NCBI GenBank assembly: GCA_000733355.1 | Contig: JNVV01000016.1 | Span: 619,978 to 683,977 of the forward strand | Direction: 5' to 3' | Source of the DNA: Falciphora oryzae | Lineage: Eukaryota; Ascomycota; Sordariomycetes; Magnaporthales; Magnaporthaceae | Length of the DNA: 64,000 nucleotides | Shown: positions 24,246-35,351 of the stretch, in pieces | How the letters are laid out: each line of letters begins with the position of its first letter | How positions within the stretch are numbered: the stretch's first letter is position 1 | Program-made: the position numbers and the translations under genes | The notes under the pieces: generated by a model | Database searches by the model: none | Told to the model about the DNA's origin: nothing | Seen by the model: the letters and a program-made list of their open reading frames with translations, nothing else

Positions 24246-24613
24246 AGCACACGGCATTCTCTGCGCTGCATACGACTGTTCATTCGATGCAAAAGATTCA
24301 TGCTTGCTCCTGAGCTTTTGGGGTGCGGGAGAAGAGTGTTTGACACGCGCTGTAATAATAGTTAGTGTATTATAGAAAACGGTGCATGAAAACCATACGG
24401 TTGGAATACGGCAGGGGCTCGGAAATTCAATCGTATTGGTAGCAAGCTGGCCGTAACGTCACAGGCCAACCGTTTTTGGATTCTATTCTTATTTCTTCTT
24501 ATCTCGGATTGTCGAGGTTCTCAGGGGCTAAGTTGAGGGTCGGTGTGAGCAGCCAGCAGCCAAGATCCCCGCCCCCGCTTATAAGTAGCGCCCATGAATT
24601 CACATGATCGTTA
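24246..24613. other. intergenic spacer
   Basis: A 368-bp spacer between the CDC7 stop and the tRNA gene. It contains AT-rich 3' UTR-like sequence at 24345-24440. No further feature is seen. Confidence 0.4.
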
Positions 24614-24696
24614 GGCCTGGTGGCGAAATGGTATCGCGTCAGATTTCGGTTTCCGAAATTCTCTGAAGGTTGCGGGTTCGAGCCCCGTCTGGGTCG
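24614..24696 (+). tRNA. tRNA-Arg (anticodon UCG) with an 11-nt intron
   Basis: The cloverleaf folds as follows: acceptor stem 24614-24620 with 24689-24695 (7 bp, three of them G-U); D stem 24623-24626/24634-24637; anticodon stem 24639-24643/24662-24666; T stem 24672-24676/24684-24688 with loop TTCGAGC; discriminator G at 24696. The anticodon TCG is at 24646-24648 and reads CGA. The loop is 18 nt because an intron (24650-24660) follows position 37; its CCGAAA pairs with the anticodon region TTTCGG, as in a normal pre-tRNA intron. Internal A and B boxes are present. The 5-nt variable loop excludes Leu and Ser. Confidence 0.9.
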
Positions 24697-24700
24697 ATCC

Positions 24701-24705
24701 TTTTT
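24701..24705 (+). terminator. RNA polymerase III terminator
   Basis: A run of five T starts 4 nt after the tRNA 3' end, the standard Pol III stop signal. Confidence 0.8.
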
Positions 24706-25133
24706 ATTGCTTTTGCCAATAAATTCGGCGGCCAACGCTAGATATCTTTTTCAGGGGGGTTTGGTTCTCTCACGCCAAAGTTCTTTTTACTCACAGGCGC
24801 TTGGTTTTTTCTCATACTACTTTTTATCCGGTAGCTTGAAGAAAGAGAAAAGAAAGCAAATGGGAAAAAGCATACAGTACACAAAACGCCGGCGGTCTCC
24901 AAAGCCTGGTGCCTCTCTCTTCCTCCTATTTTACACAGCTACAGGAAGGTGGCCCAATTCCGCAGCCACATCTCGAAAGTGACCGACAGCCTCCCACGAG
25001 CGTTCCCACGGAACAAGACAAACCCAAAAGGAGAGAGAGTAAACACCTCATTCTCATCATCAAAGCACTGCTTGAAACGTTCTCACAGACGTAGGCTCCG
25101 AATAGACGACGCGAAGGTGAGCTCGGCCTCTCC
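24706..25133. other. intergenic region
   Basis: A 428-bp stretch between the tRNA terminator and the PIL1 stop codon. It should hold the PIL1 3' UTR. Nothing else is recognised. Confidence 0.4.
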
Positions 25134-26389
25134 CTAGGACTCCAACGCTGGGGCCTCGCTCCTCTTCTCCTTGGCTACCGAACCCCCCCGGGGGCTGGCC
25201 GGCCCGTCCACGAAATCGCCGCCGTTGCTTCCACCCGCCGCCGCCTTTGGTGATTGCGGAACCGTCTCGCCGCCAACCGTCGCCCCGGAGGCGCTGCGTC
25301 GCGCGGCGCCACCACCACCAGCGTTTGCACTTCTCTGCTGCAGCGGCTGGCCAGCCGCAGTCGTGGTATCGGCAGTAGTAGTAGCGGCAGTCCCTTCTGA
25401 CGGCCTCTCTGCTTGGTCGATCCCGAAGCCGTAGCCGGGCCGCCAGTCGCGCAGGTCGTCCTCGCAGTCGCACAGGATCTGGCGCCCCGCGGCGGCGCCG
25501 TCGTAAGGGGCCAGCTCGGCGCCGGGGATGACGGGCTCGTCGTCTAGGAGCTCTAGCAGGCGGCGGCCGTGGCGGGCGAGGATGATCTGCTTCTCGGCGC
25601 GCTCGATGGTGGCGAGAAGCTCGGCGTCGTAGGCCTCCTTGAGGCTCTTGCGTGTCTGTTGATATGTTCCCTCCCGTTAGCTCACCTAAACGTTCGCCTG
25701 CCGAGTGACCAGTCAAACCTTGGATAACAGGCGTACCACATTGACCAGCTGTGCCTCAGCAACGAGGTTCTCCGCCTCGGCGCGGACGAGCTCCTGCTCG
25801 AGTATGACGAGCTTGGCGCTCTGCGGCTCCCTGCTCTTGATCCTCGCGATCTCGTCGGCGATCTTTGCGCGGCCGTCCCTCGACGGCTGGACGCTGCGCT
25901 CCGTGTTCCGGATGCGCTTGAGCGTGGTGCGGCTGTCCTCGAGCGCGTGCGCGTACGCATCCTCCTGCTCGCCCATCTCAGACAGCACCACGCCCAGCTT
26001 GTCCGACAGGTCGCTGACCGCGGGGTCGCCCGTCTTCTCGCCCCACTCGGACAGCTGCGTCGCAATCGAGAGCCGCTCGCGCCCGGCCGCCTCGTGCGCC
26101 GACACGAGCGAGTTCTCCGACTTGATGAGCTTGTACAGGCGCCGCGACAGCTCGGGCTGCTGCATCGTGCCGCGCAGCGACGTGAAGGAGAAGCCGCCCT
26201 TGCGCCCGCCGCCGCCCGACGAGTTGCTGCCCCCGCCGCCGCCGAAGCCGTGACCTGAGCCACCGCTAGAGCGTTGGCTCTTGCTCGAGCGGATGGAGAA
26301 GCTCCGATTCCTGCAGGGTTTGAGATGTTCGTTCAGTAGGTAGCCATAAAAACGACAGTACAGGGATGCAGGTGCGACGCAACCTACAT
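25134..26389 (-). CDS. PIL1: eisosome core BAR-domain protein (Pil1/Lsp1)
   Basis: The minus-strand exons are 26389-26388 (only the bases AT), 26310-25737 and 25655-25134, giving 365 aa. Pil1 builds eisosomes, the furrow-forming scaffolds under the plasma membrane. Family hallmarks are visible: N-terminal NRSFSIRSSKSQR, GFSFTSLRG, PELSRRLYKLIKSE, SVQPSRDGRAKIADEIARIK, LEQELVRAEAENLVAEAQLVNV and, after the second intron, EAYDAELLATIERAEKQIIL and LLELLDDEPVIPG. The C-terminal 80 residues are Ala/Gly/Ser-rich and disordered. The start codon is split: AT ends exon 1 and G starts exon 2 across a 77-nt intron (GTAGGT...CTGCAG). No in-frame ATG precedes the conserved N-terminus without this splice, because a TGA lies just upstream in the unspliced frame. 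Total length divides exactly by three. Confidence 0.93.
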
Positions 26390-27388
26390 GTTTGCGTTGT
26401 CAACGTTGTACTCTAGGTGTATAGAAGAGAGGGCAACGTTGGCTATCCGGTGTCGAATTATGGCCTGCCGTCTTCAATGGCGATGATCCAAGCCAGTCGC
26501 CCAGGAGAAGTCCACAAGACAGGCGATCCAAGAATGGTAGCAATAGGTACCCTGATCCACTGACAACACCAAGTGTGTGTAGCCTCCCTGAGCTGTGGAA
26601 GGAATCACCGGACCACTCAAAATGTATATGCTGATCTTGAACAGGGGGAAGGTCCAAAGCTCGGGGCATTGCAAGATCGTGGTGCTGTGTGATTCACCGA
26701 TGACGGACCAAGTCTAGATTGAGACTCCAATCCGTTAAAACTACCTACAAATGGAGATGAATGACGAATCAAGATGGGAAAAATAGTTGGAATTGTACAG
26801 CGCAGCACAGCATTGTCTTTGAGCTAGCAGTGTGGCAAGCCTCCCGGCTCCCCCAACTCCCAGTACGCCGCGCATGAAATGACGACGGCGTCGGGTCACC
26901 CCAAGCGTGCAGTCACAAGAAAGAAAGACAAAAAAGGCTTCGGCCCTTGATTTTCGGGCCCCGCTCCAAGACAGGCCGGCCCAGGAGGACGGCGCCAGCC
27001 GGGTATATCACCTTTTTTCTCATCCCAATTAGGTCCTGCAGAGTGAAGTGATGACGGCACCCGGCAGCGGCTGCTTGCGTCAAAGGCTGATCCGACCGAA
27101 ACAGCAGGAATGACATCATGGGCGCGGTCGACCCCTGTCGCCTGGCCGGGCGCCGATGCCCCATACACACCCCCTGGTGGGGATGGCTGCAGGGATCAAG
27201 GCCGAGCGCTCTCGACACATCGATGGGTTTCCAGGTGCCAGCTTCACCCGGCAGAGAGCGATCTCGAGGGGCACAAGCAAAAATTGTCGTCTCCAAAACA
27301 CCCGTAAAATCATAACTCGTCAAATCTTGAAGTTGTTGAAAAAAAAAAAAAAAAAAAAAATAGTGGTGGTATGACACCACAGCATCGC
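26390..27388. other. PIL1 promoter and intergenic region
   Basis: About 1 kb upstream of PIL1 and downstream of the small His-rich gene. It contains a 22-nt A run at 27339-27360. Several open frames of 60-155 codons overlap one another and show no domain. No gene is called. Confidence 0.45.
27339..27360 (+). repeat. A22 homopolymer
   Basis: A run of 22 A bases lies 28 bp from the stop of the His-rich small gene; on that gene's strand it is a T run, so it is not a poly(A) tail of that gene. Confidence 0.9.
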
Positions 27389-27640
27389 TCAGACGTATCG
27401 GGTTCTGCTGGACTCGTACACGACGGGCCCGCTGGTGCGGTAACTGGTCGTGCTCACGCGGGGGCTGTGGCTATGGTGGCGCGATGAGACCGAGACGTAG
27501 CTGGCCCTGGGCGAGTGGTGGTGGTGGTGGTGGTGGTGCCCATGGTGGTGATGGCCGTGGTGGTGGTGGTACGGTCTCGCGGGGACGATCTCCTCGCGGT
27601 AGTAGTATTTTGTCTTGGATGGCTCGGCGCCGAAACACAT
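27389..27640 (-). CDS. small His-rich protein (83 aa), function unknown
   Basis: A single exon starts MCFGAEPSKTKYYYREEIVP, continues with a run of about 18 His broken by Gly, and ends in a Ser/Arg/Tyr tail. I recall similar short fungal proteins starting MCFG with a Tyr-rich motif, but no function is known to me. The His tract is encoded by CAC/CAT repeats and could bind metal ions, which is inference. The Gly at position 4 is not at an N-myristoylation site, because Cys follows Met. The start is the only ATG in frame. Confidence 0.65.
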   Translation of the reverse strand: MCFGAEPSKTKYYYREEIVPARPYHHHHGHHHHGHHHHHHHHSPRASYVSVSSRHHSHSPRVSTTSYRTSGPVVYESSRTRYV

Positions 27641-28995
27641 TTTGAAGTAAATTGTTAAATTGTTTGGTGGTGGCCGTTACACGGAGTTTGTTTGGGTAGC
27701 GGTTGGTTTGTCTAGAAGCGTCTAGTATAGTGGCTTGGTTGGTGCCCGTACGCACCGCGACGATAAGCAACCAGAATGACGGTTGTCTAAAGTAATGGAG
27801 GTGGTCTGACGGGGGAAGTCTCCGGGGCAAGGAGGAGGATGGGCCACCAAGTTTATATAATAGAACCCATCAGACAGACTGTTCGTCCAATAACCCATTA
27901 CCTAACCTCAGGTAACCTTTTTCTCTTCTCACCATTCACCGAGAATGTGGTTAGGAATCCAAAAAGAGGGTGTGATGCGGAAGGGTCAGGCAAGGGTAGT
28001 GCGTGTCTGTCTGCCACCCTGGTTTTGCGCCCGGCAAGGCAGGGAAGCAATCGGAAACGAAAGCCAAAAAGGCCATCCCGCTGCACTGGAGCCGCTGCAG
28101 TGCGGGGCTTATCCTGGCTGTCTGGCAAACCTGGCCCTTTATGGCGAGACACATTTGCACAGCATGACTTGGTTCGGAGGAGCCGCTGCGTGTTGGTACG
28201 ACCTTGGCTTTCACGGTTGTAAAGCAGAGGGCGAACCTCCAAACATGAAGTAGAGATGCGCATGGGGGCGGGGGCGGCCATGGTTTTTTTGCAGATGGGG
28301 AACAACCCATCTTCCTTGGCCCTTCTCGTGTCTCTCGCGGTTCTCGCCCGGATGCAGAGCAGAGGAGAACAAAGAGGACCCTGAACCCTGCTTTTCCAGT
28401 CGCCCGCTCCCCCGGCATCTCACCCTGGCCCCACCACCACCCGCCTTTCGTTCTCGCTCCCCAAAAGAGCCCTGTCATGACGCCGGGGAATTTGGCAGTG
28501 TATGCACGCCAGCAGGCTATGTGGACTTGGATGGTGCAACTGCGTCTTTCTCTTCGCGACGATCGGGCTTGTCAATTCTTAGGGGAGACGGGAATTAGGC
28601 CCAGGGAAGAACTGCATCGTCCTAGAGCGGGTGACGCCCGTTGGAGTTCGACCTACTCGAACCGAGGGCTGACCGCAGCTCAATCTCAGCAGCCGGGCGT
28701 TCGTCAATCATGCATCCAGTCGCACGCCAAGGTAGAAAAACATGCCGATCTGACACTTCGCGTAACCCCAACTGCCGTCTTCCTTCGGCCATTTCCCACC
28801 AGGTCACCGAGCCTTGTGATTCCGTCCTCTAGCGTTCCAGCAGCTGGCTCTTGCCATGTCGGAACCACACGATGTAAATCTCAAAAATGTCATTTCTTTT
28901 TTTCTTCTCTGGTCCCTTTAGACGTGGTATTACATGTACACCAAATGAAATCTGCCATCCTTTGATACCCTTCACCTGCCCACAAATTTCCTGAT
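27641..28995. other. intergenic region
   Basis: A 1.36 kb interval without a supported gene. The longest open frame (28477-28965, +) shows no domain and is rich in Arg, Ser and Pro. AT-rich sequence at 28890-28990 probably belongs to the OST1 3' UTR. Confidence 0.45.
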
Positions 28996-30617
28996 CTATT
29001 TCTTGTTCGCGAACTTGGTATCGATCCGGCTGACGGCCCAGGTCAGGACAAAGAGGCCTAGGACGCTTGACGAGATGACGATTGGCTTCCGGAGGCTCGC
29101 CAGGAGCGGGTACTCGTACGACACCACGAGCTCACGATCGCGGAAATCGTCCACCAGGTTCTGCGCCGTGATGACAAGCGACGTGCGCCCGATCGTGTCA
29201 AGGAACGACTTGTGGGTGCCGATCTCGGTCGAGATAATGGAAGAGCTCGGGATGGACGTGTGGAACTTGACGTTCCTGTACGCGTCGGGAGATTAGCAAC
29301 CCGGCCGGGAGAAAGCCACAGGCGTACTTGCGCAAACACAAATGATAATTGACAGACACTTACTGGGCACCCTCAGGGAGCAGGACCCGGAGCTTGACCT
29401 TGGCGTACTCAAGACCCTCGGGCTGCTTGGGGCCCTCGAGGAAGGGCACGTTGAGGACGTAGCCGGTTCCGGCGCGGTGCAGGAAGTTCTTGGCGTCCGA
29501 GTTCCAGCCGATGGTGAAGGGGAACTGCCAGCCGCCAAAGAGCGGGTAGCGGGGCTTGATCTCGAGCAGAGCCTCGCGCTTGCCGCTGCGGAAGCGCGAC
29601 GTCGACACGTTGCCGATGACGTCGTAGTAGTAGGCATCGGCGCTGCCCGCGCGCAGTGGGAACCTCATCTCTTTGAGCGCGTGCGTCGGCGAGTTGTGGT
29701 AGCTCTGCTGCGCCCACTTGACGCGGTTGAAGAGCGTAGACAGGTTGGCGCCGCGGTGCTCCAGGGCGTACCACTCCTCAAAGGCGACATTGCCGCCCCA
29801 GTGGCTAACCTCAACATCACGCTGGAGCAGGGACACGTGGGTGACGGGCTTGACAAACTCGAACCGCACATCGACAGGCTCCGAGGCGCCAGCGGGCTTC
29901 TCGCCAAAAGGTCCGTACACAAGCTTGGTGCCCTGCTTGGACGGGTTGGGCTTGTCGCCGTCGACGCTGGGCAGCTTGGTGTAGTCGGGCACGTTGGTCG
30001 ACGCAACCTTGACTTCGGTCTTCTGTCTGGACGTGACGTAAACCGAGGGGCAGTAGGCCGAGAACGAGTAGGACAGGAACTGCGGCGCATCCTGGGTCAC
30101 CAGTGCGGGGAGCGGCGTGTAGGCCTTGACGAAGTAGTAACTGATGCCGAGCGTCTGCTGGCCGCCGGCCGGGAGCGGCGCGGGGAGGCGAATCCGGTAG
30201 TACTGTTGGTCGCTGGGTTGCGGCAGCGCAGAGGCCGTGGTTAGCGAGCACGGGTGCCATAGCCCACTCCCCGCGAACTGGACGAGGGTATGCTAATCAC
30301 CTCTTGGGGTCAAACTCGACCGCCTCGACGGTAAAAGGCCCAGCCTCTGTGTTTTTCCTGTCCTTGACCTCGATGCCTCCTATGCGGGACATCTGGTCGG
30401 CGGTAAAGGGCATGAAGTATTCATCTTGGGCCGAGGAGGCAATGTTCTCAATCAGGACATTGACCGACTCCTTGACGTAGTTCTTCTCGAGCGACACGAC
30501 GTGGACGAGGTTGGCGTTCTTGAACACCTGCGGGGGCTTGAAGGTCGATGGGAGCTCAACGGAGCTGGCCGCCGCGACGCCGAGGAGCGACAGCAAGGCT
30601 GCTGCCACGAACCTCAT
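28996..30617 (-). CDS. OST1: oligosaccharyltransferase subunit Ost1 / ribophorin I
   Basis: The minus-strand exons are 30617-30301, 30212-29364 and 29275-28996 (481 aa); both introns are 88 nt and preserve frame (phase 2 each). Ost1 is a subunit of the ER complex that transfers the Glc3Man9GlcNAc2 glycan to Asn in nascent proteins. A signal peptide (MRFVAAALLSLLGVAAAS) is followed by a ribophorin I luminal domain with typical strings such as LPAGGQQTLGISYYFVKAYTPLP, WGGNVAFEEWYAL and RYPLFGGWQFPFTIGWN. One C-terminal membrane helix (IVISSSVLGLFVLTWAVSRI) precedes a short tail ending in NKK, a possible ER-retention dilysine. Confidence 0.95.
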
Positions 30618-31577
30618 TTTGAAGGAGGAAAGGCGGAGGGGACGAACTCAACACGAGGCTACTCAAGGAGACGGCCGGCAAAGAATGGCAAGGAAGGCGA
30701 AAACCGCAGAGGCCCCAGGGAACGAGGGTGTAGTAAAATCTAAAGGGAAAATGGTCGTCAATGGCCGAGGCTGGATCAACTCGGCTCTCGTCGCTCGCTG
30801 CTCAGCGCGTCTCCACCGATTCTGCCGTCGAGACAGCTTGCCTCAATTGAAGCACCCCGTTCGGGCAAGTGCAGCTTACGTTGCGATTTTGAGCATGCGC
30901 CACATTGACCGGCAGGGGTATCCTGTGGCTGTTGAGCTCAAGGGTGTGGACGCGCGGACCACCCAACGACAAGCTGTGTGCGTCATAGCTCAGGCCCCAG
31001 ACAAGACGCACTTTACCCCGCCTTGTCCCGTTGGAGAGCACCCCGACATCAAAGTGGAAAATAAAAGAACTGGTGCTAGATTTGATGCCAGGTTTGGTGC
31101 CCGAAGACCGAGAATGAATATAGACTTGCATCACATTTACTCTACGATGATACCTGGACCTGAATTAGAGGCACACTTCAATTGATGGTTTCGCTCTCGG
31201 CCGTCAGAAGCTCCACTTTGCTCCAACAAGGAGGAGCTGGCCGCGGGTGCAGCTTGTGGGCATGTCGCCCCATTGATGGCCTGGGTCTGGGCTTCTACGG
31301 TGATGGACGGCCATGGCGTTGCTTGACGGAAGGTGGGAGCGTGGGCCCCCTAAATTCTATTTCAATCTTTCATGACAGCGGTGGAGCCGGAGTGGACATT
31401 CCATCACTCGAGCTGTGAAATACCCGAGTCTCTGCATCAGATATCGCGTTACCCTGTCTGAGTTTCAACGTTGACAGCCTGCCCAACGCTAACGGCCACC
31501 CCCTCACGCCGTCACCGACGCCACAGACAGTGTGGTGCTACAATACCGCTACCCAAGTATCATCAGCAGCAGAAAAT
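30618..31577. other. divergent promoter region of OST1 and hexokinase
   Basis: This 960-bp interval separates the divergent start codons of OST1 and hexokinase. No additional gene or clear element is recognised. Confidence 0.4.
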
Positions 31578-34500
31578 ATGGTTGGGCTGGGCCCCAAGAA
31601 GCCGCCTGCCCGCAAGGGCACAGGTATGTGCGCCTACCCAGCTTTTCAATCACTTCTGTTTATCCCGCCCCCTCCGAACGCACAAGGCTCGCTTGTCTGC
31701 CTTCCCGCATGGAACACCCATCGGCTTGGCAAAGACCTCCGCGGTCTCGGCGATGGCCTGCAATGCGGCCACCTGACCCCCCAACTGAAGGTTGCCTTCC
31801 ACCAAAGTTATGCCTCCTCCACCATCTGTCCGGGCGCGGGGGGTGAGCAAGACTGCCTCGGCCTTGATTCTAGTCTTCTTGCTTTTTTTTTACCGGACAG
31901 CATGCCAGCTGAGGGAAATATGGTGTGTCCAGTGGAATACCGCGCAGATCTTTGTGCCCAAAACCCCGTCCCGTTACCAACTTTGGGTCCTACCTGGGCA
32001 GCATCCTACCCCTTCCCAACGCCCCTCGTCCTCCCTTCTTTTCTCTTGTGTTGCCCCTCGCGCTGGCCACGCAGTTGAAGCAAACACTTGTCTGTCTGAC
32101 CGCCGGTTTCTTTTGTTTGGTTGCTTGCTTGTCTACTTGATATCTGTCGCCTCCACCTGCACACGCTGGTCGGACCCGACCTGTGGACAATACACCCGAG
32201 GAGGCTTGGCGGGGCGGAGATCACCATCCTTCCAGACTGGGCCAGAGCCCACGCGACATGTACCTTTCTCCTGCGCCTCTTCGTCCAACGCTACCCAAGG
32301 GAGCTGAGTGAGCAGTTGGATACAGGCGGGACACAGTACTTGAGGAGACGGCTGCCCCAATCCTTCGCCCATACCCACCCTGGTCAAGACTCGATTGGAT
32401 CAAGCTGCCCTTTTTGATTGCATCACCACCTACACACCCCCTTTGACTTTTCTCCAAGAGTTCGGGCGAGCTGCCGTGCCGCCGCGCCTGGTGCTGCCAC
32501 AGTCAGAAAAAAGGAAGACAGACACCCGATAGCCGGCGGGAGCTACTGCCAGCCCAGACCGAAACCGCATCCATTACTATCCATACCAGACCTACCCCTC
32601 CTTTGACAGCCAGGCCGCGCGAAACATCAGCTTCTCCAGTTCCCCTTCTTGCCGCCCACGCCGCTGCCATCCGCCCGCATCAGTTCATGCGCATCCCTCA
32701 ACCACGGTCCGCACTGTTTCTCTTACACGCAACCGGTAGGTATCAACCAGCACTTTCCTGGGGGTTACTGCCGCCACTGTCACGGAAAAACGTGCTTTAT
32801 CGGGATCGTCACATTTCGACACCTTACTTCAACCCTCCAAGTCCGAAGCGGCAGTCTTCCTCCCGCCGCCACCGGAGCCGTTCTTCGCATCTGGCCTGGT
32901 CCTTTCCCCCCTTTCCTATTTTTTTTTTGGTTTGCCGGCTTATACCTCCAGCCAATCCCCAAGTGGGGGAGGCGTGCGGGCTGCCTCATGGTGTTTTGAC
33001 TTCTGCCACCTCCTCTTACTTCCCGCCACCCTGCTTGTCTTAGGTACCTTCTTCGATCGTTTTAATTTCCTCTCCTTTCAAAACTGTCTCCCACCGAAGC
33101 ACTGGGGCGCAGTTGTCTTCTTCTTTTGTGCCTATCAAACTCAATCGTCGCGGCTATCATTGAGTTTCGATTTCACTCAATAATTCGACCCCTGAAGTAC
33201 CAACCCCTGGCCACCAACTCCTATATACCCGATTATCGCTTGTGTGCATTACATATCCGGAGCAGTTCTCCATACCTCCAGTTCCTCTTCCTGAGCCACG
33301 GCAAACATGTCGTATTCGGTCGAAAACGGACGCTTTCTGCCCACCAGATGGCGTAGCAACCACTCATACCATCACCATCCCCATACCTCAGGCAGGGCTT
33401 GCCTTGATCTCAATGTCTCCAATCGCGGGGACGTTCCTCGCTGACGGCTATTCCGCCATTCTAGGCACCATGACCGACATACCTAAGGATCTCCTCAAGG
33501 AGATCCAGACCCTTGAGGAAATGTTCGCTGTCGACACAGCCAAGCTCAAGGAGATCACGAACCACTTTGTCGGCGAGCTCGAGAGGGGCCTGACCAGCGA
33601 GGGCGGCGATATTGTGAGAAATGGACTCTGCGAGCCCCTCATCTGCACACAATCGCAATGCTGATACTGACTCCCACTTGGCACAAGCCCATGAACCCCA
33701 CGTGGGTCATGTCCTTCCCGGATGGCTACGAGACGGGAACGTTCTTGGCTCTGGACATGGGAGGCACCAACCTCCGCGTCTGCGAAATCACCCTGACGGA
33801 GCAGAAGTCCGAGTTCGACATCATCCAGTCCAAGTACCGCATGCCCGAAGAGCTCAAGACGGGCCAGTCGGACGAGTTGTGGGAGTACATTGCCGACTGC
33901 CTCCAGCAGTTCATCGAAACCCACCACGGCGATCCTAAGAAGCTTGAGAAGATCCCCCTTGGTTTCACCTTCTCGTACCCAGCGACGCAGAACTATGTCG
34001 ACGAGGGTATCCTGCAGCGCTGGACCAAGGGCTTTGACATTACTGGCGTCGAGGGCCACGATGTCGCCCCGATGCTCATGTCGGCCCTGAAGGAGAAGGT
34101 AAGACGGGCTGCTCCTGCCTCTGGCCGCTGGGCTGTCAGATGGAGACACCACTTACTGACTGTTTACACACTCTGATCAGGGAGTGCCTGTTAAGCTGGT
34201 TGCTCTGATAAATGACACTACGGGAACCTTGATCGCCTCGGCCTACACCGACACTAAGATGAGGATTGGCTGCATCTTCGGCACCGGCTGCAACGCAGCA
34301 TACATGGAGAACTGCGGCTCCATCCCCAAGCTGGCCCACATGAACCTCCCGCCCGACACGCCCATGGCCATAAACTGCGAGTGGGGTGCATTCGATAACC
34401 AGCACAAGGTCCTACCGAGGACTCCCTACGACGTTAAGATCGACGAGGACTCGCCTCGGCCCGGCCAGCAGGCCTTCGAGAAGATGATTGCTGGCCTGTA

Positions 34501-35133
34501 CCTGGGCGAGGTTTTCCGGCTGATCCTCGTTGACCTGCACGACAATCACGAGACGCGCATTTTTGCCAACCAGGACATTTCCAAGCTGCGCAGAGCCTAC
34601 ACCCTCGATTCGTCGTTCCTTTCCGCGATTGAAGAGTATGTTCCACGGCCCCAATTTCTGAGGTGAATCTAACGTGCCAGGCGCCCTCCGTGCTCACAAT
34701 TTCTTCTAGCGACCCATTCGAGAATCTGCAGGAGACCTCGGACCTTTTCCAGTCCAAGCTCAACATCCTGCCCAACAAGAATGAGCTCGAGCTTATCCGG
34801 AGGACGGCCGAGCTCATCGGCACGCGGGCAGCACGTCTCTCCTCATGCGGTGTCGCGGCCATCTGCAAGAAGAAGGGCTACGAATCGTGCCACGTCGGCG
34901 CCGACGGGTCCGTGTTCAATAAGTACCCGAGCTTCAAAGCGCGCGGAGCCAAGGCGCTGCGCGAGATCCTCGACTGGCCCGAGAAGACGGACCCCAAGGA
35001 GGAGGACCCGATCGAGATCCTGGCGGCCGAGGATGGCAGTGGCGTGGGCGCTGCACTCATCGCCGCCCTGACCCTGAAGCGCGTCAAGGAGGGCAACGTG
35101 GCGGGCATCCGGAACACGGACAACTTCAAATAA
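31578..35133 (+). CDS. HXK1: hexokinase
   Basis: Five exons: 31578-31623, 33465-33613, 33688-34098, 34181-34635 and 34710-35133, total 494 aa. The enzyme phosphorylates hexoses with ATP at the head of glycolysis. Exon 1 encodes MVGLGPKKPPARKGT, the N-terminal peptide I recall from hexokinases of filamentous ascomycetes, and joins in frame to MTDIPKDLL. Motifs: phosphate 1 LALDMGGTNLRV (about 85-96), sugar-binding LGFTFSYPATQ, catalytic Asp in LINDTTGTLIASAYTD (about 213), adenosine-site GCIFGTGCNAAYME, and a final GSGVGAALIAAL. The first intron is 1841 nt, far longer than the others (74-82 nt), and contains TATA-like and pyrimidine-rich sequence. In-frame ATGs at 33413 and 33470 could serve a shorter isoform. 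Confidence 0.9.
31624..33464 (+). other. long first intron of hexokinase
   Basis: Bounded by GTATGT and TTCTAG. It contains pyrimidine-rich tracts (for example 32910-32935), a TATATA-like motif near 33222 and a 45-codon ORF at 33307-33444 in another frame with A at -3 of its ATG. This is the look of a promoter plus leader with an upstream ORF, so an alternative transcript may begin inside it. No separate protein gene is recognised. Confidence 0.6.
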
Positions 35134-35351
35134 GCGCGCCACGCAGCCACACGGGTTCTCTCTTATGTATCAACGGACCACGGACCACTTGATCCAGAGA
35201 GTAGTGTTTCCCATAGACCATGACAGGGTGTGGTGAGTTTAGGCGATGATTATGCGGGGCGCTGATCGGTGCTGCTGGATATGTATAGTCTCGGTATTTG
35301 ACTTAGCCGCCGGCCGACCAAGTTCTCGTGGCCCGGAACAAAGCTTGATGC
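35134..35351. other. convergent spacer
   Basis: A 218-bp spacer between the stop codons of hexokinase and RMT2; the 3' UTRs may overlap. No other feature is recognised. Confidence 0.4.

Noticed and set aside
28477..28965. 162-codon open frame before OST1
   Set aside because: It has no domain, biased composition and poor context. It could be UTR sequence.
31530..32078. 182-codon open frame overlapping hexokinase exon 1
   Set aside because: It reads through the donor GTATGT at 31624. The first 15 codons are real hexokinase, while the rest is intron.
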